Positions 1-9,107 are shown, numbered from the stretch's first letter. The stretch: DNA of 64,000 nucleotides from Ruminococcus flavefaciens (GCA_023667045.1 JAMPAU010000002.1:124001-188000); one strand, 5' to 3'. Notes: generated from the sequence alone by a model not told the origin. Numbers and translations are program-made.

Positions 1-797
1 GCGATAACGTCCATATAGCCCTCACAGAGAATAATTTTTTTCGTGTCAGAATTTTTAGCAAAGTTCAGCGAAAAGAGATTATAGCCCTTGTCGAAAACCG
101 GAGTTTTAGCGGTATTCAGATATTTAGGCTTGCTGTCATCAAGCACACGTCCGCCGAAACCTATAACGTTTTTCCTCATATCTATAATCGGGAAGATAAC
201 TCTTTTCCGGAACATATCAAACATATTTCCGGTCTTTTGGGAGCGACCGCCTATCCATGCGTCAATAATTTCTTCTTCTGAATAGCCCTTTGATTCGAGG
301 AATTTAACAAGCGTGTCCCAGCTGTCCGGAGCATAGCCGAGACCGTATTTTTTTATGGTCTGCGGAGTGATATGTCTTTCGGCAAAATAAGCAAGACCCG
401 ATTTGTCGTTTCCTTTTACCAGATTACTATAGAAAAAATTAGCAGAGAGACGGTTCATTTCATATATGCGGGTTCTTCTCTGGGAGTTCTGATTATTTCC
501 GGAGTAGACCGGCATTTCTATACCGGAACGCTGTGCGAGTAGTTTAAGGGTTTCCATAAAGTCAAGGTTTTCTATTTTCATGGTAAAGGTTATAACGTCA
601 CCGCCAGCACCACAGCCGAAACAGTAAAATGTCTGAGTGTCCGGAAAGACTGTACACGACGGAGTTTTTTCAGAGTGAAAAGGACACGAACATAAATAAT
701 TTCTGCCCTGTCTCTTTATCTGAACGTAAGAACCGATTACCGTCTCAATGGGATTTGCACGACGGAGTGTATCAAGAAATTCGTCATTTTTAGGCAT
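1..797 (-). CDS. dnaG: DNA primase, N-terminal part (runs off the window)
   Basis: Synthesises RNA primers for the replication fork. The leftward reading frame begins at the ATG at 797, preceded by a GGAGG-type site at 805-812 that lies in the end of the upstream gene. The start MPKNDEFLDTLRRANPIETV is followed by a CHC2 zinc finger at about residues 36-65 (CPFH and FYCFGCG). The catalytic core follows and reaches IILCEGYMDVI, the first Toprim acidic motif, at the window edge. The C-terminal half is missing because the window ends. It lies 15 bases after the dGTPase-like gene, so the two are probably co-transcribed, as in the dgt-dnaG-rpoD order common in Clostridia. Confidence 0.95.
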   Translation of the reverse strand, partial: MPKNDEFLDTLRRANPIETVIGSYVQIKRQGRNYLCSCPFHSEKTPSCTVFPDTQTFYCFGCGAGGDVITFTMKIENLDFMETLKLLAQRSGIEMPVYSGNNQNSQRRTRIYEMNRLSANFFYSNLVKGNDKSGLAYFAERHITPQTIKKYGLGYAPDSWDTLVKFLESKGYSEEEIIDAWIGGRSQKTGNMFDMFRKRVIFPIIDMRKNVIGFGGRVLDDSKPKYLNTAKTPVFDKGYNLFSLNFAKNSDTKKIILCEGYMDVI

Positions 798-812
798 ATC
801 TTAAAACCTCCG

Positions 813-1796
813 TTACTTCCACGATTTCGGGATAAAGATTTCCGAGTATAAGTCTATAGCGTACTGGTCGGTCATACCTGCGATATAGTCGCATACGGCA
901 CGGTCAGCGTCGGAGTTTTTCATTATACTGCGGTATTCTTCGGGGAGCTTGTCTGTATTTTCCTTGAAATACGAATACAGTTTTTTGATAAGCATTTCAG
1001 CCTTTCTGTCTTCGTGTTTGGCGGAGTAGTTAGTATATACTCTTTCAAACATGAAATCTTTCAGTTTATCGTGTGCGGAGCGTATATGCGGTTCAAAGTC
1101 GATAACATCATAGCCGTGAGCAATGACCGACGATACAAGACTTGTGATTCTTTCAGACTTGCTTTTGCCGAGAATATCAGTGCATTCTTCCGGCAGGTCT
1201 TTTTCCGTGAGCAGTCCGGCACGTATTGAGTCGTCAATATCGTGGTTGATGTAGGCGATAGTATCGGCGAGCCGGACTATATTTCCCTCTCTCGTGAAAG
1301 CCGTGCGGTTGGTGTGTGATTCTATGCCGTTTTTTACAGCGTATGTCAGATTGAGGTTTTCGAGTTTTTCAGCAACCATTACGCTGTGGAGATAGTGCCT
1401 AAAACCATGAGGGCATACTTCATTTAGGACAGCCTCACCACAGTGTCCGAAAGGCGAGTGACCTAAGTCGTGCCCCAGTGCTATAGCTTCCGTGAGGTCT
1501 TCATTCAGGAGCATACAACGGGAAATAGTCCGTGCAATCTGTGAGACTTCGAGTGTATGGGTAAGCCTTGTGCGGTAGTGGTCGCCGGAGGGGGAGAGGA
1601 AAACCTGTGTTTTGTGTTTCAGACGGCGAAAAGCCTTACTGTGCAGAATCCTGTCACGGTCACGCTGAAAATCCGTCCGGTAGGGGCATTTTTCTTCTGT
1701 TTTTTCACGCCTTGTCATTTCGTCGTCGGTACTCAGACAGGCAAAACCGCTGAGAATATTTTTTTCAATTTTTTCAGTCTGTTCACGTAAGGTCAT
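813..1796 (-). CDS. dgt: dGTPase-like HD-domain triphosphohydrolase
   Basis: 327-aa protein of the deoxyguanosinetriphosphate triphosphohydrolase-like family, which removes triphosphate from dNTPs. The HD metal site is visible: RLTHTLEV near residue 77, then ALGHDLGHSPFGH at about 105-117, with the basic RRLKHKTQVFL stretch before it. The length fits the short Gram-positive form. ATG start at 1796 with AGAGGTGAT upstream. It sits between yigZ and dnaG on the same strand with short gaps. Substrate preference cannot be read from sequence. Confidence 0.93.
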   Translation of the reverse strand: MTLREQTEKIEKNILSGFACLSTDDEMTRREKTEEKCPYRTDFQRDRDRILHSKAFRRLKHKTQVFLSPSGDHYRTRLTHTLEVSQIARTISRCMLLNEDLTEAIALGHDLGHSPFGHCGEAVLNEVCPHGFRHYLHSVMVAEKLENLNLTYAVKNGIESHTNRTAFTREGNIVRLADTIAYINHDIDDSIRAGLLTEKDLPEECTDILGKSKSERITSLVSSVIAHGYDVIDFEPHIRSAHDKLKDFMFERVYTNYSAKHEDRKAEMLIKKLYSYFKENTDKLPEEYRSIMKNSDADRAVCDYIAGMTDQYAIDLYSEIFIPKSWK

Positions 1797-1814
1797 AAAA
1801 ATATCACCTCTTGT

Positions 1815-2447
1815 CTATATTTTTACTGAAGAAAAGTCTTGATACAGCTCACCGCAGTCCTCGATTAAAACAGAGCCGTTTGTTATTTCGGTAAGATTTT
1901 TTACAAGCGGAGTGAGTTTTTCCGTGAGTACGAGAATTTCAAGAACAACGTCGCTACCGAAATCAGAGTTTACTGTGATAGTGCTGAAATCCGGCAGTAT
2001 ATAGGAAATTTTTCCGTACATGGTGTAGTCTGTGGTTATTTTCAGACGGTGACAGAGACACATATTCATAATATCTGCCTCGTCGCAGGCAAGCGATACC
2101 GCATGGGAGTAGGCACGCACGAGACCGCCTCCGCCGAGCAGAATACCGCCGAAATATCTTGTCACAACCGCACATACGTCCGTCAGCCCTCTTTTTTGCA
2201 GAACGTCCAGCACCGGTACGCCGGCAGTGCCTTGAGGTTCGCCGTCGTCGGAATATCGGGAAATATTGTCATTTCGGAGAATATATGCATAGACATTGTG
2301 TTTAGCCTTGCGGTGTTCGGCACGTACAGAATTTATAAAGTCAACCGCCTCGTCGTTGGTTTTTACCGGAGCGATACGGCATATAAATTCAGAACGTTTT
2401 TCAATAAAAGAAGTCTCTGTGGTCTGGGATATAGTAAAATAATTCAT
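1815..2447 (-). CDS. YigZ/IMPACT family protein
   Basis: 210-aa member of the UPF0029/YigZ family, related to the N-terminal domain of eukaryotic IMPACT. The family signature is clear: KAKHNVYAYIL, then DDGEPQGTAGVPVLDVL and VVTRYFGGILLGGGGLVRAYS. The second half is a small ferredoxin-like domain. Biochemical role is unsettled in the family. It is the first gene of the leftward yigZ-dgt-dnaG run, 18 bases before dgt. Confidence 0.92.
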   Translation of the reverse strand: MNYFTISQTTETSFIEKRSEFICRIAPVKTNDEAVDFINSVRAEHRKAKHNVYAYILRNDNISRYSDDGEPQGTAGVPVLDVLQKRGLTDVCAVVTRYFGGILLGGGGLVRAYSHAVSLACDEADIMNMCLCHRLKITTDYTMYGKISYILPDFSTITVNSDFGSDVVLEILVLTEKLTPLVKNLTEITNGSVLIEDCGELYQDFSSVKI

Positions 2448-2471
2448 TGTGGATTGTCCTTTTTTATACGC

Positions 2472-2494
2472 AAAAAGCCGGTCTGAGACCGGCT
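2472..2494 (-). terminator. Terminator of rpmE
   Basis: Perfect 8-bp stem AGCCGGTC/GACCGGCT with a 3-base loop, followed on the minus strand by TTTTT. It sits directly after the rpmE stop and separates it from yigZ. Confidence 0.85.
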
Positions 2495-2500
2495 GTATAA

Positions 2501-2704
2501 TTACTTGTCCATATTGAAACGCTTTTTGAATCTGTCAACACGTCCGCCTGTATCAACGAGCTTCTGCTTGCCGGTATAGAACGGGTGGCACTTTGAACAA
2601 ATTTCAACCTTGATGTTTTCTTTTGTGGACATAGTTTCAATTACATTACCGCAGTGGCAGGTAATTGTAGTCTTGACAAAATTAGGATGGATTCCTTCTT
2701 TCAC
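2501..2704 (-). CDS. rpmE: 50S ribosomal protein L31
   Basis: Zinc-type L31, 67 aa with the start chosen here. The start is GTG at 2704 because AAAGAGGTGA lies six bases upstream and the protein then begins MKEGIHPNF as in the family; a longer reading from a GTG at 2722 has no ribosome site. The four zinc cysteines are present (CHC near residue 16 and CSKC near 36), so this is the Zn-containing form. The HPFYTGKQK core and the [11 protein letters not shown] tail are typical. It is monocistronic with its own terminator. Confidence 0.95.
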   Translation of the reverse strand: MKEGIHPNFVKTTITCHCGNVIETMSTKENIKVEICSKCHPFYTGKQKLVDTGGRVDRFKKRFNMDK

Positions 2705-2837
2705 GATTGTCACCTCTTTCACATACTATTTAAAACCGACAGCCCATCATTTATATCAGACAGTAGTGTCGCATTACTTAATTTATTTTATCACAGGTCT
2801 TTCAGTTTGTCAAGGGGTATGAATATATTTTTTTATT

Positions 2838-3029
2838 TTAACTATTGCTTTCGCCTGAAGATTCTTCAATGTCAACATTAATAATACACCGCCGTGCAGT
2901 TTTTCTGAAAAATTCCTTTTCTTCTTCGGTCAGTTTCCGGCGGACATCTTCCGGAGCGTCATCTTTAATTATACGTTTTCCGTTTTTTATGTCAGTCCAT
3001 TCCCAGAAGTCGTCAGATAATTCACGCAT
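2838..3029 (-). CDS. Small hypothetical protein, acidic
   Basis: 63 aa, start MRELSDDFWEWTD, many charged residues, no membrane segment. I do not recognise the family. It follows the 91-aa gene on the same strand after 31 bases, with AAAAAAGGCGG just before the ATG at 3029. Codon use is like the neighbours. It may be translated with the upstream small gene. Confidence 0.55.
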   Translation of the reverse strand: MRELSDDFWEWTDIKNGKRIIKDDAPEDVRRKLTEEEKEFFRKTARRCIINVDIEESSGESNS

Positions 3030-3060
3030 AAGTTACCGCCTTTTTTTGATATATTTTTAT

Positions 3061-3336
3061 TTAACAAATGCCAAGAATTTTCCGTGCAGTTTCCAGTAAC
3101 TTTTTATTCAGCATTTCTGCCGGACGTTCAAAAATCATTACAGTTCTGCCGACGGTCTCATCTCTGAAAGTACCTGTAAGTTTCCAGCCTGTTTCACAGC
3201 GTTTTTTCAGCACCTTGTCGTTTTCGTTGACGGCGGTTACAGTTTCGACGGCATAGTCCATGTCCCCGTAAACCGTTATGTAAAATTTTGATTTTTCAAT
3301 ATATTCATTTATAATATTTTCGGGAACGTCATTCAT
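3061..3336 (-). CDS. Hypothetical protein, 91 aa
   Basis: Unrecognised soluble protein beginning MNDVPENIINEYIEKSKFYITVYG, with mixed alpha/beta character and no signal peptide. AAAAAGGAGTG precedes the ATG at 3336. It is directly downstream of the pgcA terminator, so either it has its own promoter or it depends on read-through. The 63-aa gene follows on the same strand. Confidence 0.6.
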   Translation of the reverse strand: MNDVPENIINEYIEKSKFYITVYGDMDYAVETVTAVNENDKVLKKRCETGWKLTGTFRDETVGRTVMIFERPAEMLNKKLLETARKILGIC

Positions 3337-3354
3337 TTAGGACACTCCTTTTTA

Positions 3355-3381
3355 AAACAAAAGCGGAGACCTGCTCCGCTT
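3355..3381 (-). terminator. Terminator of pgcA
   Basis: Stem AAGCGGAG/CTCCGCTT with loop ACCTG, followed on the minus strand by a TTTTGTTTTA run, seven bases after the pgcA stop. Confidence 0.85.
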
Positions 3382-3388
3382 AAAAAAA

Positions 3389-5104
3389 TCATTCAAAAAT
3401 CTTAGTAAAGTCACCCGCAAGTTTAGCTTCAAGAGCCTCTGCCTCTTCGTGAGTGGGCATTTTTGAGGTGAAGTAAGTCTTGATTTTCGGCTCAGTGCCG
3501 GACGGACGAACAATAACCTTTGAACCGCCCTCCAGGAAGAAAGCAAGCACGTTGGACTTCGGGAGAGTGATAGCGGATTCAGTACCGCTTGTGTTGTCCT
3601 TTGAAACGCTTGTTTTGTAGTCGTCGAATCTCACAACTTTAAGACCGGAGATTTCGGCAGGCGGGTCATTGCGGAGTGTATTCATGATGTCATTCATCTT
3701 GTTCATACCGCTTTCGCCCTCGAAAGTAAAGCTGTGAAGTGTCTGATAGAAAACGCCGTACTTTTTGTACATATTTTCACGAGCCTGTAAGAGAGTGATT
3801 CCTTGACTGCGGTAATATGAAGCCATTTCGCAAATAAGCATTGAAGCGTTTACAGCGTCCTTGTCACGCACGTAAGTACCGGAGAGGTAACCGTAACTTT
3901 CTTCAAAGCCGAATATGTAGCGGTTTTCCTGTCCTTTGTCTTCAAGCATTTTAATCTGTTCGCCGATAAACTTGAATCCGGTGAGAACGTCGATGACCTC
4001 AACGCCGTATTCCTTGCCGATAAGATTAACAATATCGGTGGTAACAATAGTCTTTACAGTTACCGGATTTTCGGGCATAGTGCCTTTTTTGATTCTCTGC
4101 TGGCATATGTATTCAAGGAGCATAGCACCTACTTCATTGCCGGAGAATAAAGCATAACCGCCTTTTCCGTCGGGTACAGCAATACCTACACGGTCGCAGT
4201 CAGGGTCGGTAGCGAGGAGCAAATCGGGCTGTACCTCATTGCAGTAGCGTAAACCTACTTCGAGAGCCTCACGGATTTCCGGATTCGGATAAGGGCAGGT
4301 TGTGAAGTTTCCGTCGGGGTTTTCCTGTTCCTTTACAATAGTAACATCTGATATTCCTATTCTCTTGAGGATTTCACGCACCGGCTTATTTCCTGTGCCA
4401 TTTAGCGGAGTGTAGACTACTTTCAGACCGCTTGTTGCACAGAGTTCAGTGTTGATTCCCTCAGCGAGAACATCTTCATAGAAAGCGTCGATAACTTCTT
4501 GACCTATGTAGCAGATATTGCCCTTTGCTACTTCCTCATCAAAAGAAGAAGTTTTCACATCATTGAAGATGTCAAGAGAGTTGATTTTTTCAAGAATGAT
4601 TTCAGCACCTCTGAGAGTAATCTGACAGCCGTCGTCGCCGTAAACCTTATAGCCGTTGTACTTTGCAGGGTTATGGCTTGCTGTAACCATAATACCGCCT
4701 TGACATTTAAGCTCACGCACTGCAAATGAGAGGCATGGTGTAGGCATAAGCTCCGTATATATATGAACCTTTATGCCGTTGGCAGCGAGAACCTCAGCGG
4801 CGGCTTTTGAGAATACGTCTGATTTTATTCTGCTGTCAAATGAGACTGCAACGCTGGGGTTTGTGTATTCCTGATTGAGATAATCAGCAAAGCCCTGAGT
4901 AGCACGTCTTACCGTGTAGATATTCATGCGGTTAGTACCTGCACCGATAACACCTCTCAGACCGCCCGTACCAAATTCGAGGTCACGGTAGAATCTGTCA
5001 CGTATAGCACTGCTGTCATTTTCAATGCTTTTAAGTTCAGTCTGTAAATCTTCGTCCTGTGTGGCATTTTCCAGCCAGAGATTATAAAGTTCTATTTCTG
5101 TCAT
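3389..5104 (-). CDS. pgcA: Phosphoglucomutase/phosphomannomutase
   Basis: 571-aa alpha-D-phosphohexomutase interconverting glucose-1-P and glucose-6-P. The phosphoserine loop TASHNPAKYNGYK (about residue 140), the Mg loop DPDCDRVG (about 298), the sugar-binding GFEESYG (about 398) and the phosphate loop RPSGTEPK (about 537) are all intact. ATG at 5104 with AGGAGG upstream. It lies beside phosphofructokinase on the same strand, and both serve central sugar metabolism, but terminators after each suggest separate transcripts. Confidence 0.96.
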   Translation of the reverse strand: MTEIELYNLWLENATQDEDLQTELKSIENDSSAIRDRFYRDLEFGTGGLRGVIGAGTNRMNIYTVRRATQGFADYLNQEYTNPSVAVSFDSRIKSDVFSKAAAEVLAANGIKVHIYTELMPTPCLSFAVRELKCQGGIMVTASHNPAKYNGYKVYGDDGCQITLRGAEIILEKINSLDIFNDVKTSSFDEEVAKGNICYIGQEVIDAFYEDVLAEGINTELCATSGLKVVYTPLNGTGNKPVREILKRIGISDVTIVKEQENPDGNFTTCPYPNPEIREALEVGLRYCNEVQPDLLLATDPDCDRVGIAVPDGKGGYALFSGNEVGAMLLEYICQQRIKKGTMPENPVTVKTIVTTDIVNLIGKEYGVEVIDVLTGFKFIGEQIKMLEDKGQENRYIFGFEESYGYLSGTYVRDKDAVNASMLICEMASYYRSQGITLLQARENMYKKYGVFYQTLHSFTFEGESGMNKMNDIMNTLRNDPPAEISGLKVVRFDDYKTSVSKDNTSGTESAITLPKSNVLAFFLEGGSKVIVRPSGTEPKIKTYFTSKMPTHEEAEALEAKLAGDFTKIFE

Positions 5105-5271
5105 TAAGATACCTCCTAAAAGAAATATAAGATATTATACCATATCTTTACGGATTTGAAAAGTATTTTTTTCATGAAAAATACAATTTTTGTATTTTTA
5201 CTATATATACTACAAAAAGATACAGCATATTGTTGAAAAACATATAAATATTAGCATATGATAACTTTATT

Positions 5272-5301
5272 GAAAAACAAATGCTGTCAGCCCGACAGCA
5301 T
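5272..5301 (-). terminator. Terminator of the phosphofructokinase gene
   Basis: Perfect stem ATGCTGTC/GACAGCAT around AGCCC, followed on the minus strand by TTTGTTTTTC. Confidence 0.85.
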
Positions 5302-5316
5302 CTGTTATAGGGGGAA

Positions 5317-6399
5317 TCAGTCGCCGAAAGATATACCGATGTCACGTGAAGCGATAACAAGGTGGTTGTCCGTGTCAACGAATTTGGTTTTTCCGGCAAT
5401 ATCAGCAAGCTTGTTTGAAGTTATCTTGTTGCCGATTTTGGCTACTGTGCGACCGTACTTTTCCTGTGCTATGAGGTATGCAGCGTGTACGCCGAACTGT
5501 GTGGAAAGCACTCTGTCGTAAGCACTCGGAGCTCCTCCTCTGAGCATATGACCCGGTACACATACACGTGCCTCAATGCCAGTATTGGCTTGAATCTGTG
5601 CTGCTATGCGAGAGGTTGCAGTAGTTATTCCTGCCTCTGCACGTTTCTTTGCACGTTCTTTCTTTTTCATTTTTGCCTCGTTCACATCAAATGCACCCTC
5701 TGCTACAGCGAGAATGGAGAAATTTTTTCCGGAAGCACTTCTTGCCATTACAGAATCACAGATTTTGTCTATATCATATGGGATTTCCGGAATAATAATC
5801 ACATCAGCACCACCGGCTATACCTGCATTGAGGGTGAGCCAGCCGGCTTTGTTTCCCATGATTTCACAGAGCAGTATTCTTGAATGGCTGGCAGCGGTTG
5901 TGTGGAGACGGTCTATAGCGTCTGTGGCGATGTCAACGGCTGTATGGAAACCGAAAGTAACATCTGTGCCGTAAATATCATTGTCTATTGTTTTCGGGAG
6001 ACCGATAACGTTAAGACCCTCATCAGAAAGGAGCTTTGAGGTCTTGTGTGTGCCGTTTCCGCCGAGAGTAAGCAGACAGTCAAGTTTTTGTTTCTTGTAT
6101 GTCTCTTTCATGTTTTTAACCTTGTCAACGTTGTCCTCTCCGATTACGGTCATCATCTTGAAAGGCTGGCGTTTTGTGCCGAAGATTGTACCGCCCTGTG
6201 TGAGTATGCCGGAAAATGACGACGGCGACATATCCTTGCACAGATTGTTGATGAGACCGTAGTAGCCGTTTGAGATGCCGACGATTTCAACATTATCCTC
6301 GCCGAATCTTTCATAGCAGGCTTTAGCCACACCTCTGATAGTAGCGTTAAGACCGGGACAGTCTCCACCGCTTGTTAAAATGCCTATTCTTCTTTTCAT
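5317..6399 (-). CDS. pfkA: 6-phosphofructokinase, plant-like ATP-PFK signature
   Basis: 360-aa phosphofructokinase. TSGGDCPGLNA at residue 9 binds nucleotide; PKTIDND at 135-141 carries the catalytic aspartates; GGADVIIIPE follows. The position that separates ATP from pyrophosphate use is Gly (GGNGT, 113-117), which favours ATP, while the second position is Lys (PKTIDND), as in pyrophosphate enzymes and in plant-type ATP enzymes. N115 replaces the Asp usually seen in GGDG. Donor specificity is therefore best left open, with ATP more likely. A terminator follows; ATG at 6399 has a CGGAGGTATT site. Confidence 0.93.
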   Translation of the reverse strand: MKRRIGILTSGGDCPGLNATIRGVAKACYERFGEDNVEIVGISNGYYGLINNLCKDMSPSSFSGILTQGGTIFGTKRQPFKMMTVIGEDNVDKVKNMKETYKKQKLDCLLTLGGNGTHKTSKLLSDEGLNVIGLPKTIDNDIYGTDVTFGFHTAVDIATDAIDRLHTTAASHSRILLCEIMGNKAGWLTLNAGIAGGADVIIIPEIPYDIDKICDSVMARSASGKNFSILAVAEGAFDVNEAKMKKKERAKKRAEAGITTATSRIAAQIQANTGIEARVCVPGHMLRGGAPSAYDRVLSTQFGVHAAYLIAQEKYGRTVAKIGNKITSNKLADIAGKTKFVDTDNHLVIASRDIGISFGD

Positions 6400-6424
6400 G
6401 AGTAAATACCTCCGTTTAAAAAAA

Positions 6425-8656
6425 TTATTTTTTCTGTGTCTTTTTCATATTCTCCTCGAAAAATTCCTCTATTTTTTCGGCGGGCATAGGTTTGCCGTAA
6501 AGATAGCCCTGTCCGAAATCACAGCCGGCTTTTCTGAGAATATCTTCTTGACTGGGATTTTCAATACCCTCTGCTATAGTTTCAATCTTTTTTGATTTGG
6601 CTATTCTTATTACAGATGAAACTATTTCATAGGCTATATTGTCGTGTTCTATATCAATAATAAAAGAGCGGTCTAATTTCAGCAGAGTGATAGGGAGTAT
6701 CTGCAAATAGCTTAACGACGAGTAGCCAGTGCCGAAATCGTCCATAGCGAGCTTAACGCCGAGTTCACGGAGCTTGTTCATCTGAGATACTGCATAGTCA
6801 ATATCGCTTAGGGCGAGGGTTTCGGTAAGTTCCACTTCAAGCCACTTTGAGTCAAGACCTGTTTTGGCGAGTGCCTCAAAGACCTTTTCTTTTAGGTCTT
6901 TCTGATAGAAGTCAGTAGACGTGAAGTTTATCGACATTACTATTTCCGGATAGCCCATTTTCTGCCAGAGCTTATTTTGTCTGCAACCCTCATTAAGCAC
7001 AAATTCGCTTATTCTGCCTATTAGGTGAGAACTTTCAGCCACTGGCACAAAAGCGTCGGGGCGTACAATAGTACCGTCGGGCTTAATCCAGCGTATAAGA
7101 GCCTCAACGCCCATGACTTTGCCTGTGGAGAGGTCTATTTTAGGCTGATAGAAAAGCTGTAGCTCGTTGTTGTCGATAGCCAGTGCAAGCTCCTTTTCGA
7201 GTTCGTTTCTGCCCATGATTGAATCATGCATACGTGCTTCATAACCGCATATCGTGTTATTTTCAGCACCGCCGGATTTAAGTGCAAATTCAGCGTGTTC
7301 AAAAGCCTTAAGGAAAGACTCGCAGTCTTCGGGCATTTTGGCATATCCGGCAGAACAGCTAAGATTTATTGAATTGAAATCGCCTACAGCAGACTTTGCG
7401 AACTCATCTTGAATAGCCTTTGCCGTGCGTACCGGCAGGTCGTCGTCGCCGTAATCACGGAGAATGAGAGCGAAATTGTCACCGCTTATGCGTGCTGAAA
7501 GACCTCCGGCTGTCACGAACTTACATATAATATTTGCAAAATTTTTAAGAATATAATTGCCGTTCTGATAGCCGGAGCTGTCATTTATAATATGGAATCT
7601 GTCAATATCGAGTACTATAATCCAGTATGAGTAGTTCAGCATACGGCACTGTTCAAAAGTTTCCTGTCCAACGTCCATAAGCTTGTTGCGGTTGGCTATT
7701 TCCGTTACGTCGTCTATATAGGCGAGACGTTCAATGATAAGGTCTTTTTCGTGTTCCTGAGTATTATCAATCAAAGCACCGCTGAAAATAGGCAGTGAAT
7801 CGGAGTGGTTCATGCCTTTATAGCGGTATGAATACCAGTGATAGAAACCATCCGCCGAGCATATACGCAGTTCAATGCTTTTCACCTCATTGTCGCATAC
7901 AGTACCCGCCGATTTTATTACGCTGTCAAACATCAGACGGTCATTAGGGTGGACTATAGAGCGGAGCGACTTCAGCGTTATATTGTTGCTTTTCAGACCA
8001 AGCATACGTACTGTTTCGGGAGAGGCAATAAAGTTTGCCATATCGTTTGACATGATTATACCGATTTCGGCAAGGCTCATTGAATAGTTAAAGAGGTCGT
8101 TTGTGCTTGCGAGGTCGAGACGCATTCTTTTGATTTCGGTAAGGTTCAGTCCTGTACTCAGATACAGGGAGAGTTTTTTCTTTTTCTTGATAACAGACGT
8201 ACTCCATGCTATCGTGGTGGGCGTGCCGTCGGCACTTGTAAAGCGTGCTTCATGAGAACTGCTCTCGATGATTTCCTGTATAGTTTCAAGAGTAAGGTTT
8301 TCAATGCCGAAAGCCCTCATTATCTCAGCTTTGTGGTCAAAGTTCATGCCCTCTATGCCGAGCAGTTCACGCATATGTCTGTTCATATAGACTGCTGATA
8401 AATCGTCTGTCCAGATAATCATTTCAGTGTTAAGATTTTCTGAAATTCCTGCTATATCGCCTGCATCTACAGATGATTTGTGCTTGCGGTACAGCCATGC
8501 CGACAATGCAAGTATAAGCGAAAGGCATACCATTGTCGCAATGTATGTAACTATAGTGATGAATGCTATTTCGGGGTACATTCTTGTATATGCGAGTACA
8601 AGACCGGTAGCCGCCGCAATTACTATAGCCGCCGCAAGCGGACTGTTGAGGTTCAT
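6425..8656 (-). CDS. Membrane PAS-GGDEF-EAL protein, probable c-di-GMP phosphodiesterase
   Basis: 743 aa. Two N-terminal membrane segments (about 7-50), PAS-like regions (about 70-300), a GGDEF domain and a C-terminal EAL domain. The GGDEF signature is degraded to SGDNF near residue 390, so cyclase activity is unlikely. The EAL domain keeps EALIRW (about 515), the INFTS asparagine, ELTET, DDFGTGYSS, LKLDRSF and AEGIE, all needed for phosphodiesterase activity. The probable role is lowering c-di-GMP in response to a cytosolic or membrane cue. It is divergent from the two-component genes across a 450-base gap. Confidence 0.9.
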   Translation of the reverse strand: MNLNSPLAAAIVIAAATGLVLAYTRMYPEIAFITIVTYIATMVCLSLILALSAWLYRKHKSSVDAGDIAGISENLNTEMIIWTDDLSAVYMNRHMRELLGIEGMNFDHKAEIMRAFGIENLTLETIQEIIESSSHEARFTSADGTPTTIAWSTSVIKKKKKLSLYLSTGLNLTEIKRMRLDLASTNDLFNYSMSLAEIGIIMSNDMANFIASPETVRMLGLKSNNITLKSLRSIVHPNDRLMFDSVIKSAGTVCDNEVKSIELRICSADGFYHWYSYRYKGMNHSDSLPIFSGALIDNTQEHEKDLIIERLAYIDDVTEIANRNKLMDVGQETFEQCRMLNYSYWIIVLDIDRFHIINDSSGYQNGNYILKNFANIICKFVTAGGLSARISGDNFALILRDYGDDDLPVRTAKAIQDEFAKSAVGDFNSINLSCSAGYAKMPEDCESFLKAFEHAEFALKSGGAENNTICGYEARMHDSIMGRNELEKELALAIDNNELQLFYQPKIDLSTGKVMGVEALIRWIKPDGTIVRPDAFVPVAESSHLIGRISEFVLNEGCRQNKLWQKMGYPEIVMSINFTSTDFYQKDLKEKVFEALAKTGLDSKWLEVELTETLALSDIDYAVSQMNKLRELGVKLAMDDFGTGYSSLSYLQILPITLLKLDRSFIIDIEHDNIAYEIVSSVIRIAKSKKIETIAEGIENPSQEDILRKAGCDFGQGYLYGKPMPAEKIEEFFEENMKKTQKK

Positions 8657-8855
8657 ATTATCGCCTCCATTCTAAATGATACTGAACCAAATATATTATA
8701 GCAAAATTTACTGAAAATGTCAATCACAAATTTGAATCCGGAGACAAAATAAATAAATTTACTGTAAAATTACAGAAATTTATCACACAGTGTACACTTT
8801 TGAGTGATATTATAAATTCTTAAAATAATCATAATGTTTAAAGCAATGTGGAATA

Positions 8856-8884
8856 TTGACAAAAGGCAAACGTTATGATATAAT
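8856..8884 (+). promoter_or_regulatory. Consensus sigma-A promoter
   Basis: TTGACA at 8856-8861, exactly 17 bases, TATAAT at 8879-8884. It points right toward a structured leader and the response regulator. Both hexamers are perfect matches. Confidence 0.9.
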
Positions 8885-8885
8885 C

Positions 8886-9030
8886 AAAAAAAGGTTTTCA
8901 AAAGCTGTCCGTAAGACAGCAGTACCGCAAGGACTGCGGAAAGGGTTCGCCTCATAAAAAACCCATAGCCTTTTCAATTCAGACGGATTAAAGGAAGCCT
9001 GTTGGTTTTATAAAACGGGCGGTTCGCTGA
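8886..9030 (+). ncRNA. Structured RNA candidate (leader or small RNA), unidentified
   Basis: This stretch follows the perfect promoter and has no credible reading frame. It can fold as a junction: AAAAGG (8889) with CCTTTT (8969), enclosing hairpins GCTGTC/GACAGC (8904-8920), CCGCA/TGCGG (8925-8939) and GGGTT/AACCC (8943-8964). A further GTTTTATAAAAC hairpin lies at about 9004-9016. It could be a riboswitch-like leader of the two-component operon or a free small RNA. I cannot match it to a known class. The rest of the gap, 9031-9107, holds only the response-regulator ribosome site. Confidence 0.5.
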
Positions 9031-9107
9031 TATTATGGTATAATTAAAAAGCTGTGAGGTTTATATTCTTACGGCTCTGAAAAATCAAAAAAGAGGTGTT
9101 TTTATTT

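Noticed and set aside
8861-8871. GGCAAAC as a sign of a c-di-GMP-I riboswitch
   Set aside because: It lies inside the promoter spacer, upstream of the transcription start, and the rest of the GEMM consensus is absent.
8886-9060. 6S RNA
   Set aside because: The 5' half has strong local hairpins and the two ends do not pair, unlike rod-shaped 6S RNA.
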